From: Methanolacinia paynteri
Lineage (GTDB): Archaea; Halobacteriota; Methanomicrobia; Methanomicrobiales; Methanomicrobiaceae
DNA: 64,000 nucleotides
Assembly: GCF_000784355.1 (NCBI RefSeq)
Contig: NZ_KN360928.1
Span: 253,820-317,819 of the forward strand
Direction: 5' to 3'
The position numbers were made by a program, and so were the translations under genes. How positions within the stretch are numbered: the stretch's first letter is position 1; the number at the start of each line of letters is the position of its first letter. The notes beneath the pieces are model-generated. The model saw only the letters and a list, made by a program, of their open reading frames with translations. It was not told the DNA's origin and ran no database searches. Below, in pieces: positions 26,945 to 35,216 of this stretch.

Positions 26945-27316
26945 ACGATGCCAAATAATAAATAAATTCGTTCAATTATCTCTTGAATTAAAAATATCTT
27001 CTCCTCTATAAAGGAGAACATTCATTCATGCAGTGAAACTTTGATCTCCACGGATTTCTGCAAGGGTTTGTGACTTGCGTATGTTATTTTCAAAAACCTT
27101 GTTGATAGGTCATACTGTAAATTCAATGTTCTTGTTTATATAGCAAGGAGAGGCAAAATAGACTCAGATTTAAAGAAATTATCCATATTAATGGCCAAAA
27201 AGAATCTATCAATATCTATCAATTTATTACATTTTGATAGATAATGTGAAAATAAAAACCCGATCAAGTTTCTGCATCAAATACTAATTTAGTAAAAAAT
27301 AGTATTTCATTAGTAT
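26945..27316. other. 372-bp AT-rich gap with palindromic site
   Basis: No gene is supported in this gap. It holds a possible minus-strand TATA box (complement of 27133-27142, CTATATAAAC) upstream of the HEPN-like gene, and the second 29-bp palindrome with an extra half-site. The rest is low-complexity AT-rich DNA. Confidence 0.6.
27204..27242. promoter_or_regulatory. 29-bp palindromic site, copy 2, with extra half-site
   Basis: Copy 2 at 27214-27242 has the same ATCTATCA and TGATAGAT arms as copy 1; ATCTATCAAT is repeated once more just before it (27204-27213). It lies 270 bp upstream of the HEPN-like gene and just downstream of the hemerythrin gene. Confidence 0.55.
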
Positions 27317-27724
27317 TTACAAAAGGCCGTGGTCTTTGAAGCATCCGGTGTAATTCTTGTCCGTTCCCTTGATATGGCCTGCGACCCATCCGCTCAAAAA
27401 CTTCATGACGTCGATCGAAAGGCCGAGTTTTCCCGAAGAAAAAGCGTTTTGGAAGTCCGCAACTTTTCCCACGAATGCGTCATGCTCTTCCCTGTGCTTT
27501 TCGAAGTCAGGGTAACCGAATTTCTCCATGTACTTCTCCTCGGTCTTGAAGTGGTACTGGGTGTAGTCTGCAAGCTCGCCGAGTGTTTTCTCCAGGGTAT
27601 CCTTTCCCTGCCCGGACCTCATTCCGTCGTGGAGTGCGTTTATCTGCGATACGAGTTTCTTGTGCTGTTCGTCGATCTCCTTAATTCCGACAGAGAGATT
27701 CTCTGACCATTCCATATATGCCAT
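27317..27724 (-). CDS. Bacteriohemerythrin-like O2-binding protein
   Basis: A 135-residue four-helix protein with all di-iron ligands of hemerythrin: His21, His58, Glu62, His77, His81, His117 and Asp122 (EQHKKL, HFKTEE, H-R-E-E-H, GHIKGTD). It would bind O2 reversibly in the cytosol, for sensing, delivery or protection in a strict anaerobe. Monocistronic; the ATG at 27724 opens MAYMEWSENLSVGI, the common start of the family. Confidence 0.94.
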   Translation of the reverse strand: MAYMEWSENLSVGIKEIDEQHKKLVSQINALHDGMRSGQGKDTLEKTLGELADYTQYHFKTEEKYMEKFGYPDFEKHREEHDAFVGKVADFQNAFSSGKLGLSIDVMKFLSGWVAGHIKGTDKNYTGCFKDHGLL

Positions 27725-27875
27725 AGCATATTGTTCGTATAAGTACTAATTAAGTTTTATCAAGGTGCCTCAAAACCGATCGAACAATCGTGAATCTCAG
27801 GGAAAAAAAGGAAAAGATCCGCCTACCGGCGGACGAGCGGAACTATAGTCGCCCTTGCATTATCGCCGGCACAAT

Positions 27876-27885
27876 GTATAAAATC
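27876..27885 (+). promoter_or_regulatory. TATA-box promoter, leaderless gene
   Basis: GTATAAAATC lies about 28 bp before the GTG at 27908, placing the transcript start almost at the start codon; no Shine-Dalgarno sequence is present. This supports GTG 27908 as the start. Confidence 0.5.
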
Positions 27886-27907
27886 GATACAGGCTGATTT
27901 TATTCAC

Positions 27908-28387
27908 GTGACAAAAGAGCAGAAGATCGCATCCCTCTTCGCGATGGACGACGAGACCTGGGAAAAGCATGCGAACCCGTGGAGCGTATGGACCAGGAAC
28001 ACGGTCCTGCCCGTACTCGTCATCGCGTTCTGGAGCAGGGTCTGGCTCGGGTGGTTGGCGATAGTCCCGGTCGCAGTCGCGATCTTATGGATGTGGATAA
28101 ACCCGAGGCTCTTCAAAAAGCCGAAATCAACAGACGACTGGGCTTCAAAATCCGTCCTCGGGGAGATGATCTGGCTCAACAGGAAGGCCGTACTTGTACC
28201 CGAACGCCACCGCCGGGCGCCAAATATTCTTTCGGCCGTATCGGGCACAGGGTTTCTGTTCGTGATATACGGCGTCTATTTTCTTGAGATCTGGCCGGTT
28301 CTCTTCGGTTCGGCCCTCGTATACCTCGGAAAACTCTGGTTCCTCGACAGGATGGTCTGGCTGTACGAGGATACAAAAGAGGATTAA
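27908..28387 (+). CDS. DUF6653-type membrane protein
   Basis: A 159-residue protein with three to four hydrophobic helices (about 33-62 as a pair, 107-125, 128-145). The segment WEKHANPWSVWTRNTVLPVLVI followed by FWSRVWLGW is the hallmark of the DUF6653 family of small archaeal membrane proteins. Function unknown. Its 3' end overlaps the convergent ABC ATPase gene by 4 bp. Confidence 0.75.
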   Translation: MTKEQKIASLFAMDDETWEKHANPWSVWTRNTVLPVLVIAFWSRVWLGWLAIVPVAVAILWMWINPRLFKKPKSTDDWASKSVLGEMIWLNRKAVLVPERHRRAPNILSAVSGTGFLFVIYGVYFLEIWPVLFGSALVYLGKLWFLDRMVWLYEDTKED

Positions 28388-29202
28388 AAACCGCTGGCGT
28401 AGTACCAGTCGCCTTCCTTCCTGATATTCACCGGGACATCGAAGAGGCCGCCGATTATATCGTCCTTCAGGATCTCTTCCTTTGGGCCGTCTGAAAAGAA
28501 TCTCCCGTCCTTCATCAGGACAACCCTCGATATCTCCGGGATTATATCATGGAGGTTGTGGGTCACCATGATGATGTTCGTTCCCGAGGCCGCGATCTTT
28601 CGTATCGCCGACCTGAAATGGTGGAGGGCATGGAGATCGAGGCCGGTAGTCGGCTCGTCGAGTATAAGCGCCTTCGGGTCGTGGACCAGTGCACGCCCGA
28701 TCAAAAAACGTCTCGCCTCGCCTGTCGACATCCTCGTCATCTGGCGGTCGGCAAGGTGCTCTATCTCTAAGAATTCAAGGATCTCGCAGGCCTTCTCCCT
28801 CATCTCCGGTGTTACCTCGTGCATGAACAGCCCGATGCTCGAGAAGAAGCCCGAAAGGATCACGTCCCGCCCGGTCGTCTCCCTGTTGTACCTGGACTGG
28901 AGCTCTGGCGAGACGATCCCGAGCATGGTCCTGAGCGTTCCCACGTGCCAGATCTCGTTACCCATGATCATGAACCTGAGGCCGTCGCAGAGGACAGGAT
29001 AGTTCTCGCGGGTTATCGCCCGGATCAGCGTCGACTTTCCCGAGCCGTTCGGACCGAGAATCGCGATATTTTCCCCTGATTCCACTCTCAGGGAAAGAGA
29101 ATGGAGGATTTCGTTTCCCTCCCTGATTATGGAGACATTTGCAAAGTCGAGAAGCGGAGGTGCAACGGTCTGCGTATCCATCGCATTATTATTGCCCTTC
29201 AT
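28384..29202 (-). CDS. Stand-alone ABC ATPase (ModF/PhrA-like group)
   Basis: A 272-residue ATPase: Walker A GPNGSGKSTL, signature MSTGEARRFLIGRALV, Walker B ALILDEPTTGLD, and H-loop MVTHNLHD. It has the two-residue spacing and sequence style of soluble ABC proteins such as one half of ModF; no permease is adjacent. It is divergent from the ADP-ribosylglycohydrolase gene, with about 70 bp between starts. ATG 29202 is preferred over 29181; neither has a strong ribosome site. Role unknown. Confidence 0.82.
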   Translation of the reverse strand: MKGNNNAMDTQTVAPPLLDFANVSIIREGNEILHSLSLRVESGENIAILGPNGSGKSTLIRAITRENYPVLCDGLRFMIMGNEIWHVGTLRTMLGIVSPELQSRYNRETTGRDVILSGFFSSIGLFMHEVTPEMREKACEILEFLEIEHLADRQMTRMSTGEARRFLIGRALVHDPKALILDEPTTGLDLHALHHFRSAIRKIAASGTNIIMVTHNLHDIIPEISRVVLMKDGRFFSDGPKEEILKDDIIGGLFDVPVNIRKEGDWYYASGF

Positions 29203-29270
29203 GCAGATACCGGTTGCTGATGCCAACCGGGCCAATACCATTTTGTCCGGCTCCGCCGATACTATCGTAT

Positions 29271-30206
29271 ATGGAGCTCTCAAAGGCGGAGCGGATGATG
29301 CTCGGAATCGCCATCGGGGACGCACTCGGCAGGGAGTACGAGAATATACCCCGGAAGGAGATCACGATAGAAAAAGTCCCGGAGGGGTATGCAAAAGGAA
29401 CCGGAGTCTATACCGACGATACCCAGATGTCGATCGCAGTTGCGGAGACCATGATCTCCGGACCCTTTGAAGCCGAAACTCTCGCCCTGAAATTCACCGA
29501 GGCATACGGACGTGACAGAAGGGAAGGTTACTCACGTGAAACACTCTCGATGCTCGAAAACTCCCGCACAGGGGAAGAGTTCATCGCCTCGATGACAGGA
29601 GAGGAGAAGGCCGCGAGAAGATCGGATGGGGCTGCAATGCGGGCGGTTCCGATCGGCCTCTTCCCCGGTACTGAAGATGTCATCAGAAACGCGATAATAA
29701 ACTCGGAGATCTCCCATACCCACCCGCACGCAGTCTCGGCTTCAGTCGCAATCGCACTTGCATCGCACTACTTCTACTACGACAAGGGCCCAAGGAAGAA
29801 TGTTATTGAATATATTATGTTACATATGGAACATAAATGGCCCAACATTTGCAGTTACCTGAAGACCGTCAACGAACTGGAAGGGTTCGATCCCGAAACT
29901 ATACTCGGTGAATATGCAGATTATGGCCCGCCCTACACCGATGCAAAGCCTGTTCTCGGTGCGGTCCTCTTCATCATTAAAAAGCACTCGGACGATCCGC
30001 TCAGGACGATACGGGAGACGCTCTCGCTCGGCGGAGATGCCGATACCACCCTCAGCATGGTGCTCGGGATAATAATGACTGATCACCCGGCAGGCGTACT
30101 GCCTGAAAAACTCGTCAGGGATCTTGAAAACGGAAAATTCGGTAGGGATTACCTGCTTAAACTTGGAAAAGAGCTTGACCGGAGATTTCCGGCCGGTTTA
30201 AATTAA
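29271..30206 (+). CDS. ADP-ribosylglycohydrolase (DraG-like)
   Basis: A 311-residue all-helical enzyme that removes ADP-ribose from proteins or small molecules. Binuclear-metal motifs are present: GIAIGDALG (12-20), YTDDTQM (47-53; Thr48, Asp49, Asp50) and SLGGDADTT near residue 250. In nitrogen-fixing organisms DraG reactivates nitrogenase reductase; no nif gene is in this window, so the substrate is open. The ATG at 29271 appears leaderless. A longer in-frame reading from 29139 would overlap the divergent ABC gene and is rejected. Confidence 0.9.
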   Translation: MELSKAERMMLGIAIGDALGREYENIPRKEITIEKVPEGYAKGTGVYTDDTQMSIAVAETMISGPFEAETLALKFTEAYGRDRREGYSRETLSMLENSRTGEEFIASMTGEEKAARRSDGAAMRAVPIGLFPGTEDVIRNAIINSEISHTHPHAVSASVAIALASHYFYYDKGPRKNVIEYIMLHMEHKWPNICSYLKTVNELEGFDPETILGEYADYGPPYTDAKPVLGAVLFIIKKHSDDPLRTIRETLSLGGDADTTLSMVLGIIMTDHPAGVLPEKLVRDLENGKFGRDYLLKLGKELDRRFPAGLN

Positions 30207-30547
30207 TCTTCCGCGATCCTCTGCATCTCGTCCTTAATTTTTTGGACGCCCCCGCTTCCTTCCGTATACGAGGATAGGATAAGCTCGAACAGCCCTTCGG
30301 TCTTCTCTACGTACTTAAGCTGCCTCCTCATCTCTACATAATCGTCGTCGAGTACACCCTTCATCGAGAGATAACCCTCCGAGTAGAAGAAATATGCCGG
30401 CACCTTCAGGTTCTCCCTGATAGTCATATCCCCGAAATTCCCGAGATAATCCAGGAATTCCCTTGTTACGGGTTCGTCAAGCAGCAGTTCGTCCTTTGTC
30501 GAGCCGTCCGAACAGACGACGTGTTTTCTTGATAATTTAATCTTCAT
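30203..30547 (-). CDS. Small conserved-looking hypothetical protein
   Basis: A 114-residue soluble protein with charged, mixed alpha/beta composition (KIKLSRKHVVCSDGSTKDEL; DDDYVEMRRQLKYVEKTEG). Family not recognised. The start ATG 30547 overlaps the last 11 bases of the upstream aminotransferase gene, with GGAG about 11 nt upstream, so it is probably translated together with it and may be a partner. Its 3' end overlaps the convergent DraG-like gene by 4 bp. Confidence 0.6.
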   Translation of the reverse strand: MKIKLSRKHVVCSDGSTKDELLLDEPVTREFLDYLGNFGDMTIRENLKVPAYFFYSEGYLSMKGVLDDDYVEMRRQLKYVEKTEGLFELILSSYTEGSGGVQKIKDEMQRIAED

Positions 30548-31682
30548 ATTGTGCAATCTCCAAAATGGCCTTAACAGTTTTTTCACACTCTTCCACAGTA
30601 TTCATGCAGGAAAGGCTCAGGCGGACAGCCCCCCTGCCCCCGTCGATCGAATTATGGACCAGCGGCGAGCAATGCAGCCCCGACCTCGATACGATCGAGT
30701 AGACGTTCGAGAGCATGAACCCGGTATCCTCGCAGTCGATCCCCTCGACATTGAATAAGACGATCGGGAGGGCAGGATCTTTATTGTATACCTTCACTCT
30801 GTCGCACCCGGATATGCCGCCGATGATCATATCCGTCATCTCCAGCGACCTTCTCCGGATTTCACCGGGACCGCTCCGGTTTATGAAATCCAGACCCGCG
30901 TAGAGGGAGGCGATCCCGGGATAATTGTGAGTACCAGCCTCGAATTTCTCCGGCGGAATATCGCCCATATAGACATTCGATGAGTCTGCACCCGTTCCTC
31001 CCTGCCGGACAGGTGCCAGTTTTTCAGGCGAACGGATCACGAGGCCGCCGATCCCCGCGATACCGAAGAGATATTTATGGCCGGTGAACGCCAGGGCGTC
31101 CGCGTGGATCTTCTCAAAATCCACAGGCACAAGACCGGCCGTCTGGGCGGCATCGATGACGAAGAAGATATCCTCAGCCGAGAGTATCCTCCCGATGCTT
31201 TCAAGATCCTGCACGGTTCCGAGGACGTTGCTCCCATGATTAAATACGGCCATTCCGGTATCCGGCCGGACGGATTCGGCAACCATTTCAGGATCGATGA
31301 CCCCGTCCTTCGAAGGTATTATCGAGAGGTCGATCATTCCAGCCCTTCTCAGGGTGAACAGCGGACGAAGAACCGAGTTGTGCTCGAGATCGGACGTAAT
31401 GACATGCATCCTCCCTCCGGCTTCGAGAATCCGCCCGTGGATCGCCATGTTCAGTGAATCGGTGGCGTTCTGGGTGAATATAACATTCTCAGGCCTTCCC
31501 GAAGAGAAGAAGTCCGCAACCCGCTTCCTTGTTTCATAAGGATAATCAGTCTGCTCCTTCATCGTCGTCCTGCCGGGCTCATACACCGGCATGGATATGC
31601 AGTCCATGACAGCATCCTTTACGCAGTCCGGCTTCGGCCACGTGGTCGCGGCATTGTTGAGATATATCATTTCATCGTCCAC
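30537..31682 (-). CDS. Class V aminotransferase, cysteine desulfurase family
   Basis: A PLP enzyme of about 381 residues. The N terminus (MIYLNNAATTWPKPD) is that of the cysteine desulfurase subfamily with A-T-x-W-P-K-P; the PLP lysine lies in AFTGHKYLFG; V-D-A-A-Q-T-A-G precedes it and SGLHCSP near the C terminus carries the candidate catalytic cysteine. It would mobilise sulfur from cysteine, or act as a selenocysteine lyase. GTG 31682 is taken as start because GGTGA lies 6 nt upstream; ATG 31670 is a close alternative. Co-transcribed with the small gene at 30203-30547. Confidence 0.88.
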   Translation of the reverse strand: MDDEMIYLNNAATTWPKPDCVKDAVMDCISMPVYEPGRTTMKEQTDYPYETRKRVADFFSSGRPENVIFTQNATDSLNMAIHGRILEAGGRMHVITSDLEHNSVLRPLFTLRRAGMIDLSIIPSKDGVIDPEMVAESVRPDTGMAVFNHGSNVLGTVQDLESIGRILSAEDIFFVIDAAQTAGLVPVDFEKIHADALAFTGHKYLFGIAGIGGLVIRSPEKLAPVRQGGTGADSSNVYMGDIPPEKFEAGTHNYPGIASLYAGLDFINRSGPGEIRRRSLEMTDMIIGGISGCDRVKVYNKDPALPIVLFNVEGIDCEDTGFMLSNVYSIVSRSGLHCSPLVHNSIDGGRGAVRLSLSCMNTVEECEKTVKAILEIAQYED

Positions 31683-31795
31683 GGGATTCACCTGAAAAGT
31701 TCCGGCGTCTCTGTTAATATATTTGAGTGTCAAATCTTTTTATTAGATTCTTGTAGTTTGTAAATCATATTTTTATCAGACAGGAGCCGGAAAAT

Positions 31796-32644
31796 ATGGA
31801 AAATACCGATATAGACTGGAATTTGGAATGGAAACTCCGCATGGAGAGAAACGAGGCGCAAAAAGGTTCGGGGTGCTCCTCGTACTGGGACACACGCGAG
31901 AGCGCACTGAAGTTCTACGAGTCTTCGTTTGAGGACGGCGGAGAGAGGGTAAACTGGATCGTCGGCAATATCCCGTACACCCCCGATTCAAGGATACTCG
32001 ACGTCGGAGCAGGCCCCGGAACGATTGCAATTCCCCTCGCGGGAAGGGCTGCCACTGTTACCGCAGTCGAACCATCTCCGGCAATGGCCGGCGTCCTGAG
32101 GGAAAAGATCGCAGAGAACGGAATTCAAAACATCACGGTGGTTGAAAAGCCTTGGGAGGATGTAGACCCAGGATCCGATCTTAATCCCCCTTACGACATT
32201 GTCTTCGCCTCTTTCTCACTCGGGATGCACGACCTCTGGGAGGCCGTAGACAAGATGAACTCGGTCTGCCGGGGCAGGGTGCTCGTCTTTCACTTTGCAG
32301 GCGGGAACTCATGGGAGCCGATGATGCGTGAGCTATGGCCGGTCATGCACGGTGAGGAGTTTCACCCCGGGCCTAAGGCGGACATCATATTCAATCTCCT
32401 GTACAGCAAAGGGATCTATCCCGATATCGTCTCGGCACCGCACAGCTACAGGCTGGATTATAAATCAATCGACGATGCTGTCAACGAATTCGGAAAACGT
32501 CTCAATGCCGAAACCGAAGAGCACTACGATATCCTGAGAAAATATTTCAGCGAAAAGCTGGAGCAGGACCCGCAGACCGGGGAGTATTTCATGAATATGA
32601 GATCCCGCAAGATGTGCATCAGCTGGGACTCTCCGGGAAAATAA
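31796..32644 (+). CDS. Class I SAM-dependent methyltransferase
   Basis: A 282-residue methyltransferase: motif I ILDVGAGPGTIAIPLA, the acidic ribose-binding V-E-P-S-P-A-M, and a post-I region DIVFASFSLGMHDLWEA. N-terminal 60 residues include a conserved-looking S-S-Y-W-D-x-R-E-S-A. The substrate is unknown. It is convergent with the radical SAM fusion gene and separated by 20 bp; similarity of context suggests one functional cluster, but this is inference. Confidence 0.85.
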   Translation: MENTDIDWNLEWKLRMERNEAQKGSGCSSYWDTRESALKFYESSFEDGGERVNWIVGNIPYTPDSRILDVGAGPGTIAIPLAGRAATVTAVEPSPAMAGVLREKIAENGIQNITVVEKPWEDVDPGSDLNPPYDIVFASFSLGMHDLWEAVDKMNSVCRGRVLVFHFAGGNSWEPMMRELWPVMHGEEFHPGPKADIIFNLLYSKGIYPDIVSAPHSYRLDYKSIDDAVNEFGKRLNAETEEHYDILRKYFSEKLEQDPQTGEYFMNMRSRKMCISWDSPGK

Positions 32645-32664
32645 AATTTTTTCCTGATCTTTTT

Positions 32665-34413
32665 TCAGGGCAGGTATTTCATAAAAGAGCGGTTGGTTAT
32701 ATCGTAATCCGAATCCCTGTAGAACATCATATAGTACTCTTTCCTCTCCCTCTCGAGATCGAACGAAAAGATATCGGGATGCAGGATATTTGCAAGATGC
32801 ATAAGCCCCAGGATCCATCTCGGGCTGCCGAAGTCCCACCCCGGAACCATATTGAATACACGCCCGTTACTGACTGCACCTGCATCCAGCCCCTCGCGTA
32901 TGCAGAAGTCCATGTAGTCGCTTGCCGGAGAGGAGAACAGCCCTGAAATGATGATATAATCAGGATTGAGACACTCGAACTCCTCCTTCGAAAGCGTTAC
33001 ACCAGGCTTTCCCTTCCTGGTGATCCTCCTGTTGAGGCTCCTTCCACCGGCGCACTCGACGAGACTGTTCTCAAACCTCGTCGAGATAAGCCCGAACAGG
33101 GGAGTGCCCATCGAATAGTATACATTAGGCCTCTTTGAAACAGGTAAATTCCCGGCCTTTTCAGTCACTTTCCGGCTCTTCGCCTCGAGATAACAGACAA
33201 GATCCTCTCCTTCGTCGATCTTTCCGGTTCTCCTGGAGAGATCCCTGATCATCTCGTAGTAGGTCTCAAAGGAAGCCAGTTTTTCATGGACATAGGCGAG
33301 ATAGTTCTCTTTTATAAGGTCCTTCCAGAGCCAGTCGAGCTTTATGCCGTCCCTGACACCGAGGCACTCGAGGATAGCAAGCACCATCTCGAACCCCCTC
33401 GTCGGCCGGTATCCACCCATCATTCCCTCCTCGTGGAAGACTCCCTCCCTGAACTCTCCCTTCAGGGGGAGGACATACCCGCATGCACACTTTCCACCCG
33501 GGCTGAACCATTTGGTCTTTGAACCCATTGGACCGTAGAACTCCCTCTCCGCGATCAGCGATCCGCATTTAGGGCAGTATGTATTCAGCATAGGAGTTCC
33601 CGGCGAATTGAAAAGATACACGTGGTCAAGCATATCCTTCAGCTCATTGCAGAGCAGTTCCGAACTGCTGACCGAAGGCTCGAGATCTATCGCTGCATCA
33701 CCGAACGGGACGAACCTCATGATCTGCAGCGGTATATCAGACGAAATCCCGGAGATCCCCTCTGCCGTCCCGAACACTTCGTTCTCCATCCCCTTAAGAT
33801 GCATCACGGATGCCTCGACATGCACGCCTGCATCATTGAACAGCTTCAGATTCCTGAAAACAGGTTCGGATGACATTACCCCGCAGTCGCGGTACCTTGC
33901 ATCAGATGCACCCTTGAACCCGATATTGATAAAATCAATTGTATTGGAGAGGAAATGCGCCGCACTCTTTGTAAAATAGCAGTTTGAAGAAATTCCGGTA
34001 AAAAGGCCCTCCTTTGCCGCTTCCTCCGCAACACCCATAACAGTATAATAGGATACGAGCGGTTCGTTGAGGCAGAAGGCGATTCCCTCGCAGCCTTCGT
34101 CGATCGCCTTGGAGACCACCTTTTCCGGGGGCACTCTCTTCAATGCCCCGGAGACGGATCTCGGGTTCGAGGTGAATATCCCCGATATGCAGCCCCTGCA
34201 CGAGAAGTTGCAGCCGACGGAGGAGACCTGCAGGACTTTTGCCCCGGGAATATAGTGCAGAATCGGAACAGTCTCCATCGAAACCGGCATCATCGCCATA
34301 TACGAGTTCCCGTGGATCTCGGCTATTCCCTTCCCGAGACATGTATACATCCCGCACCGGCCCACACCACCTTCCGGTATATCACAGCCGATCTCGCATA
34401 CGGGGCATTTCAT
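32665..34413 (-). CDS. Radical SAM enzyme fused to a binding-protein (BtuF/FecB-like) domain
   Basis: A 582-residue cytosolic protein. Residues 1-30 hold five Cys (3, 6, 10, 20, 25), a possible extra metal site. The radical SAM cluster motif is C-x3-C-x2-C (Cys68, Cys72, Cys75 in GCNFSCRGC), in the style of PflA/AmmeMemoRadiSam activases. Near 275-315 a C-P-K-C ... C-A-C-G pair suggests a zinc ribbon. From about 425 the sequence looks like a periplasmic-binding-protein fold (MGTPLFGL, E-E-F-E-C-L-N-P-D-Y-I-I-I-S-G, W-I-L-G-L-M-H-L-A), yet no signal peptide exists. The start overlaps the methyltransferase stop upstream (ATGA). Substrate unknown; corrinoid, siderophore or metal handling is possible. 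Confidence 0.82.
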   Translation of the reverse strand: MKCPVCEIGCDIPEGGVGRCGMYTCLGKGIAEIHGNSYMAMMPVSMETVPILHYIPGAKVLQVSSVGCNFSCRGCISGIFTSNPRSVSGALKRVPPEKVVSKAIDEGCEGIAFCLNEPLVSYYTVMGVAEEAAKEGLFTGISSNCYFTKSAAHFLSNTIDFINIGFKGASDARYRDCGVMSSEPVFRNLKLFNDAGVHVEASVMHLKGMENEVFGTAEGISGISSDIPLQIMRFVPFGDAAIDLEPSVSSSELLCNELKDMLDHVYLFNSPGTPMLNTYCPKCGSLIAEREFYGPMGSKTKWFSPGGKCACGYVLPLKGEFREGVFHEEGMMGGYRPTRGFEMVLAILECLGVRDGIKLDWLWKDLIKENYLAYVHEKLASFETYYEMIRDLSRRTGKIDEGEDLVCYLEAKSRKVTEKAGNLPVSKRPNVYYSMGTPLFGLISTRFENSLVECAGGRSLNRRITRKGKPGVTLSKEEFECLNPDYIIISGLFSSPASDYMDFCIREGLDAGAVSNGRVFNMVPGWDFGSPRWILGLMHLANILHPDIFSFDLERERKEYYMMFYRDSDYDITNRSFMKYLP

Positions 34414-35066
34414 GATACCTCTACCTTCTTTTCAATAATTATCCAGAGCCCTGTTTCGTCATCGATGCACCGGACGCTGCAGTCTTTCAGCTTCGAAGCA
34501 TTGTCCAGGAACGTCTGCTTCATATCGGGAGACATATTCCTCCTGTACTTCTTCTCCCAATCCGGATCTCTGCGGATCATCTCCTCTACGATGCTGTCTC
34601 TCAGCTCCGCATTGCCGAAACCGCCCCCAATATAGGATCTTCCCCCCGGTTTCAGGATCCTTCCAATCTCGGAGAACGCCCTTTCATAATCCTCCCAGAA
34701 GAATGCCGAGCCCCTGCTGACGACAAGGTCGGCAATTCCTGATTCAAGTGGGATCTTCTCTACAGGACCATTCACAACGGTTATTCTCTCTGAAAGCCCC
34801 GCATTTTTAATATTTTTCTCCGCGATCTCGTTCGATGCGGGCGAGTGATCCAGTGCATAGATCCTGAAACCGGGATATGCTGCCATGGCGATAGCCAGGG
34901 AAGCCGGACCGCTTCCGAGGTCGACACAGACTCCTTCACTGATACCTGTCTCTTCCACCGCATTCCCGGCAATTACCGGATATATCGGCTTAAAGAGCGT
35001 CTTTGCAATTCTGTCCATCCCCCCGGCGGCGTTCTTCTCATCAGCTTCCCTAATAATTTCAACCAC
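34410..35066 (-). CDS. Class I SAM-dependent methyltransferase
   Basis: About 218 residues. Motif I is VCVDLGSGPASLAIA, the acidic loop is A-L-D-H-S-P-A-S, and LVVSRGSAFFWEDYERAF and I-L-K-P-G-G-R-S-Y-I-G-G-G follow, a pattern common in methanogen methyltransferases linked to radical SAM or metal-uptake genes. The stop overlaps the next gene's ATG by 4 bp, so it is translationally coupled to the radical SAM fusion. The start is uncertain: GTG 35066 (used here) or ATG 35018; an upstream start at 35123 lies upstream of the TATA box and is unlikely. Confidence 0.8.
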   Translation of the reverse strand: MVEIIREADEKNAAGGMDRIAKTLFKPIYPVIAGNAVEETGISEGVCVDLGSGPASLAIAMAAYPGFRIYALDHSPASNEIAEKNIKNAGLSERITVVNGPVEKIPLESGIADLVVSRGSAFFWEDYERAFSEIGRILKPGGRSYIGGGFGNAELRDSIVEEMIRRDPDWEKKYRRNMSPDMKQTFLDNASKLKDCSVRCIDDETGLWIIIEKKVEVS

Positions 35067-35080
35067 GACCAGATACCGAG

Positions 35081-35090
35081 CATATAAAAT
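35081..35090 (-). promoter_or_regulatory. TATA box of the methyltransferase/radical SAM operon
   Basis: On the minus strand ATTTTATATG is the only good TATA box before the operon. It predicts a transcript start near 35057-35062, which rules out the start at 35123. Confidence 0.45.
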
Positions 35091-35186
35091 ATAGTTTACA
35101 TAATGACTTTGTTGAAGATGCATAATTAACTAAACGGTTGGATTCGATGACACCCCGGATATTTTTAATCCAAAAACCCGGCAAGG

Positions 35187-35194
35187 CATATATT
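35187..35194 (+). promoter_or_regulatory. TATA-box promoter, leaderless gene
   Basis: CATATATT lies 25-30 bp before the ATG at 35217, placing transcription start at or next to the start codon. Confidence 0.5.
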
Positions 35195-35216
35195 GGAAAA
35201 TATCCATTATCCTCTT

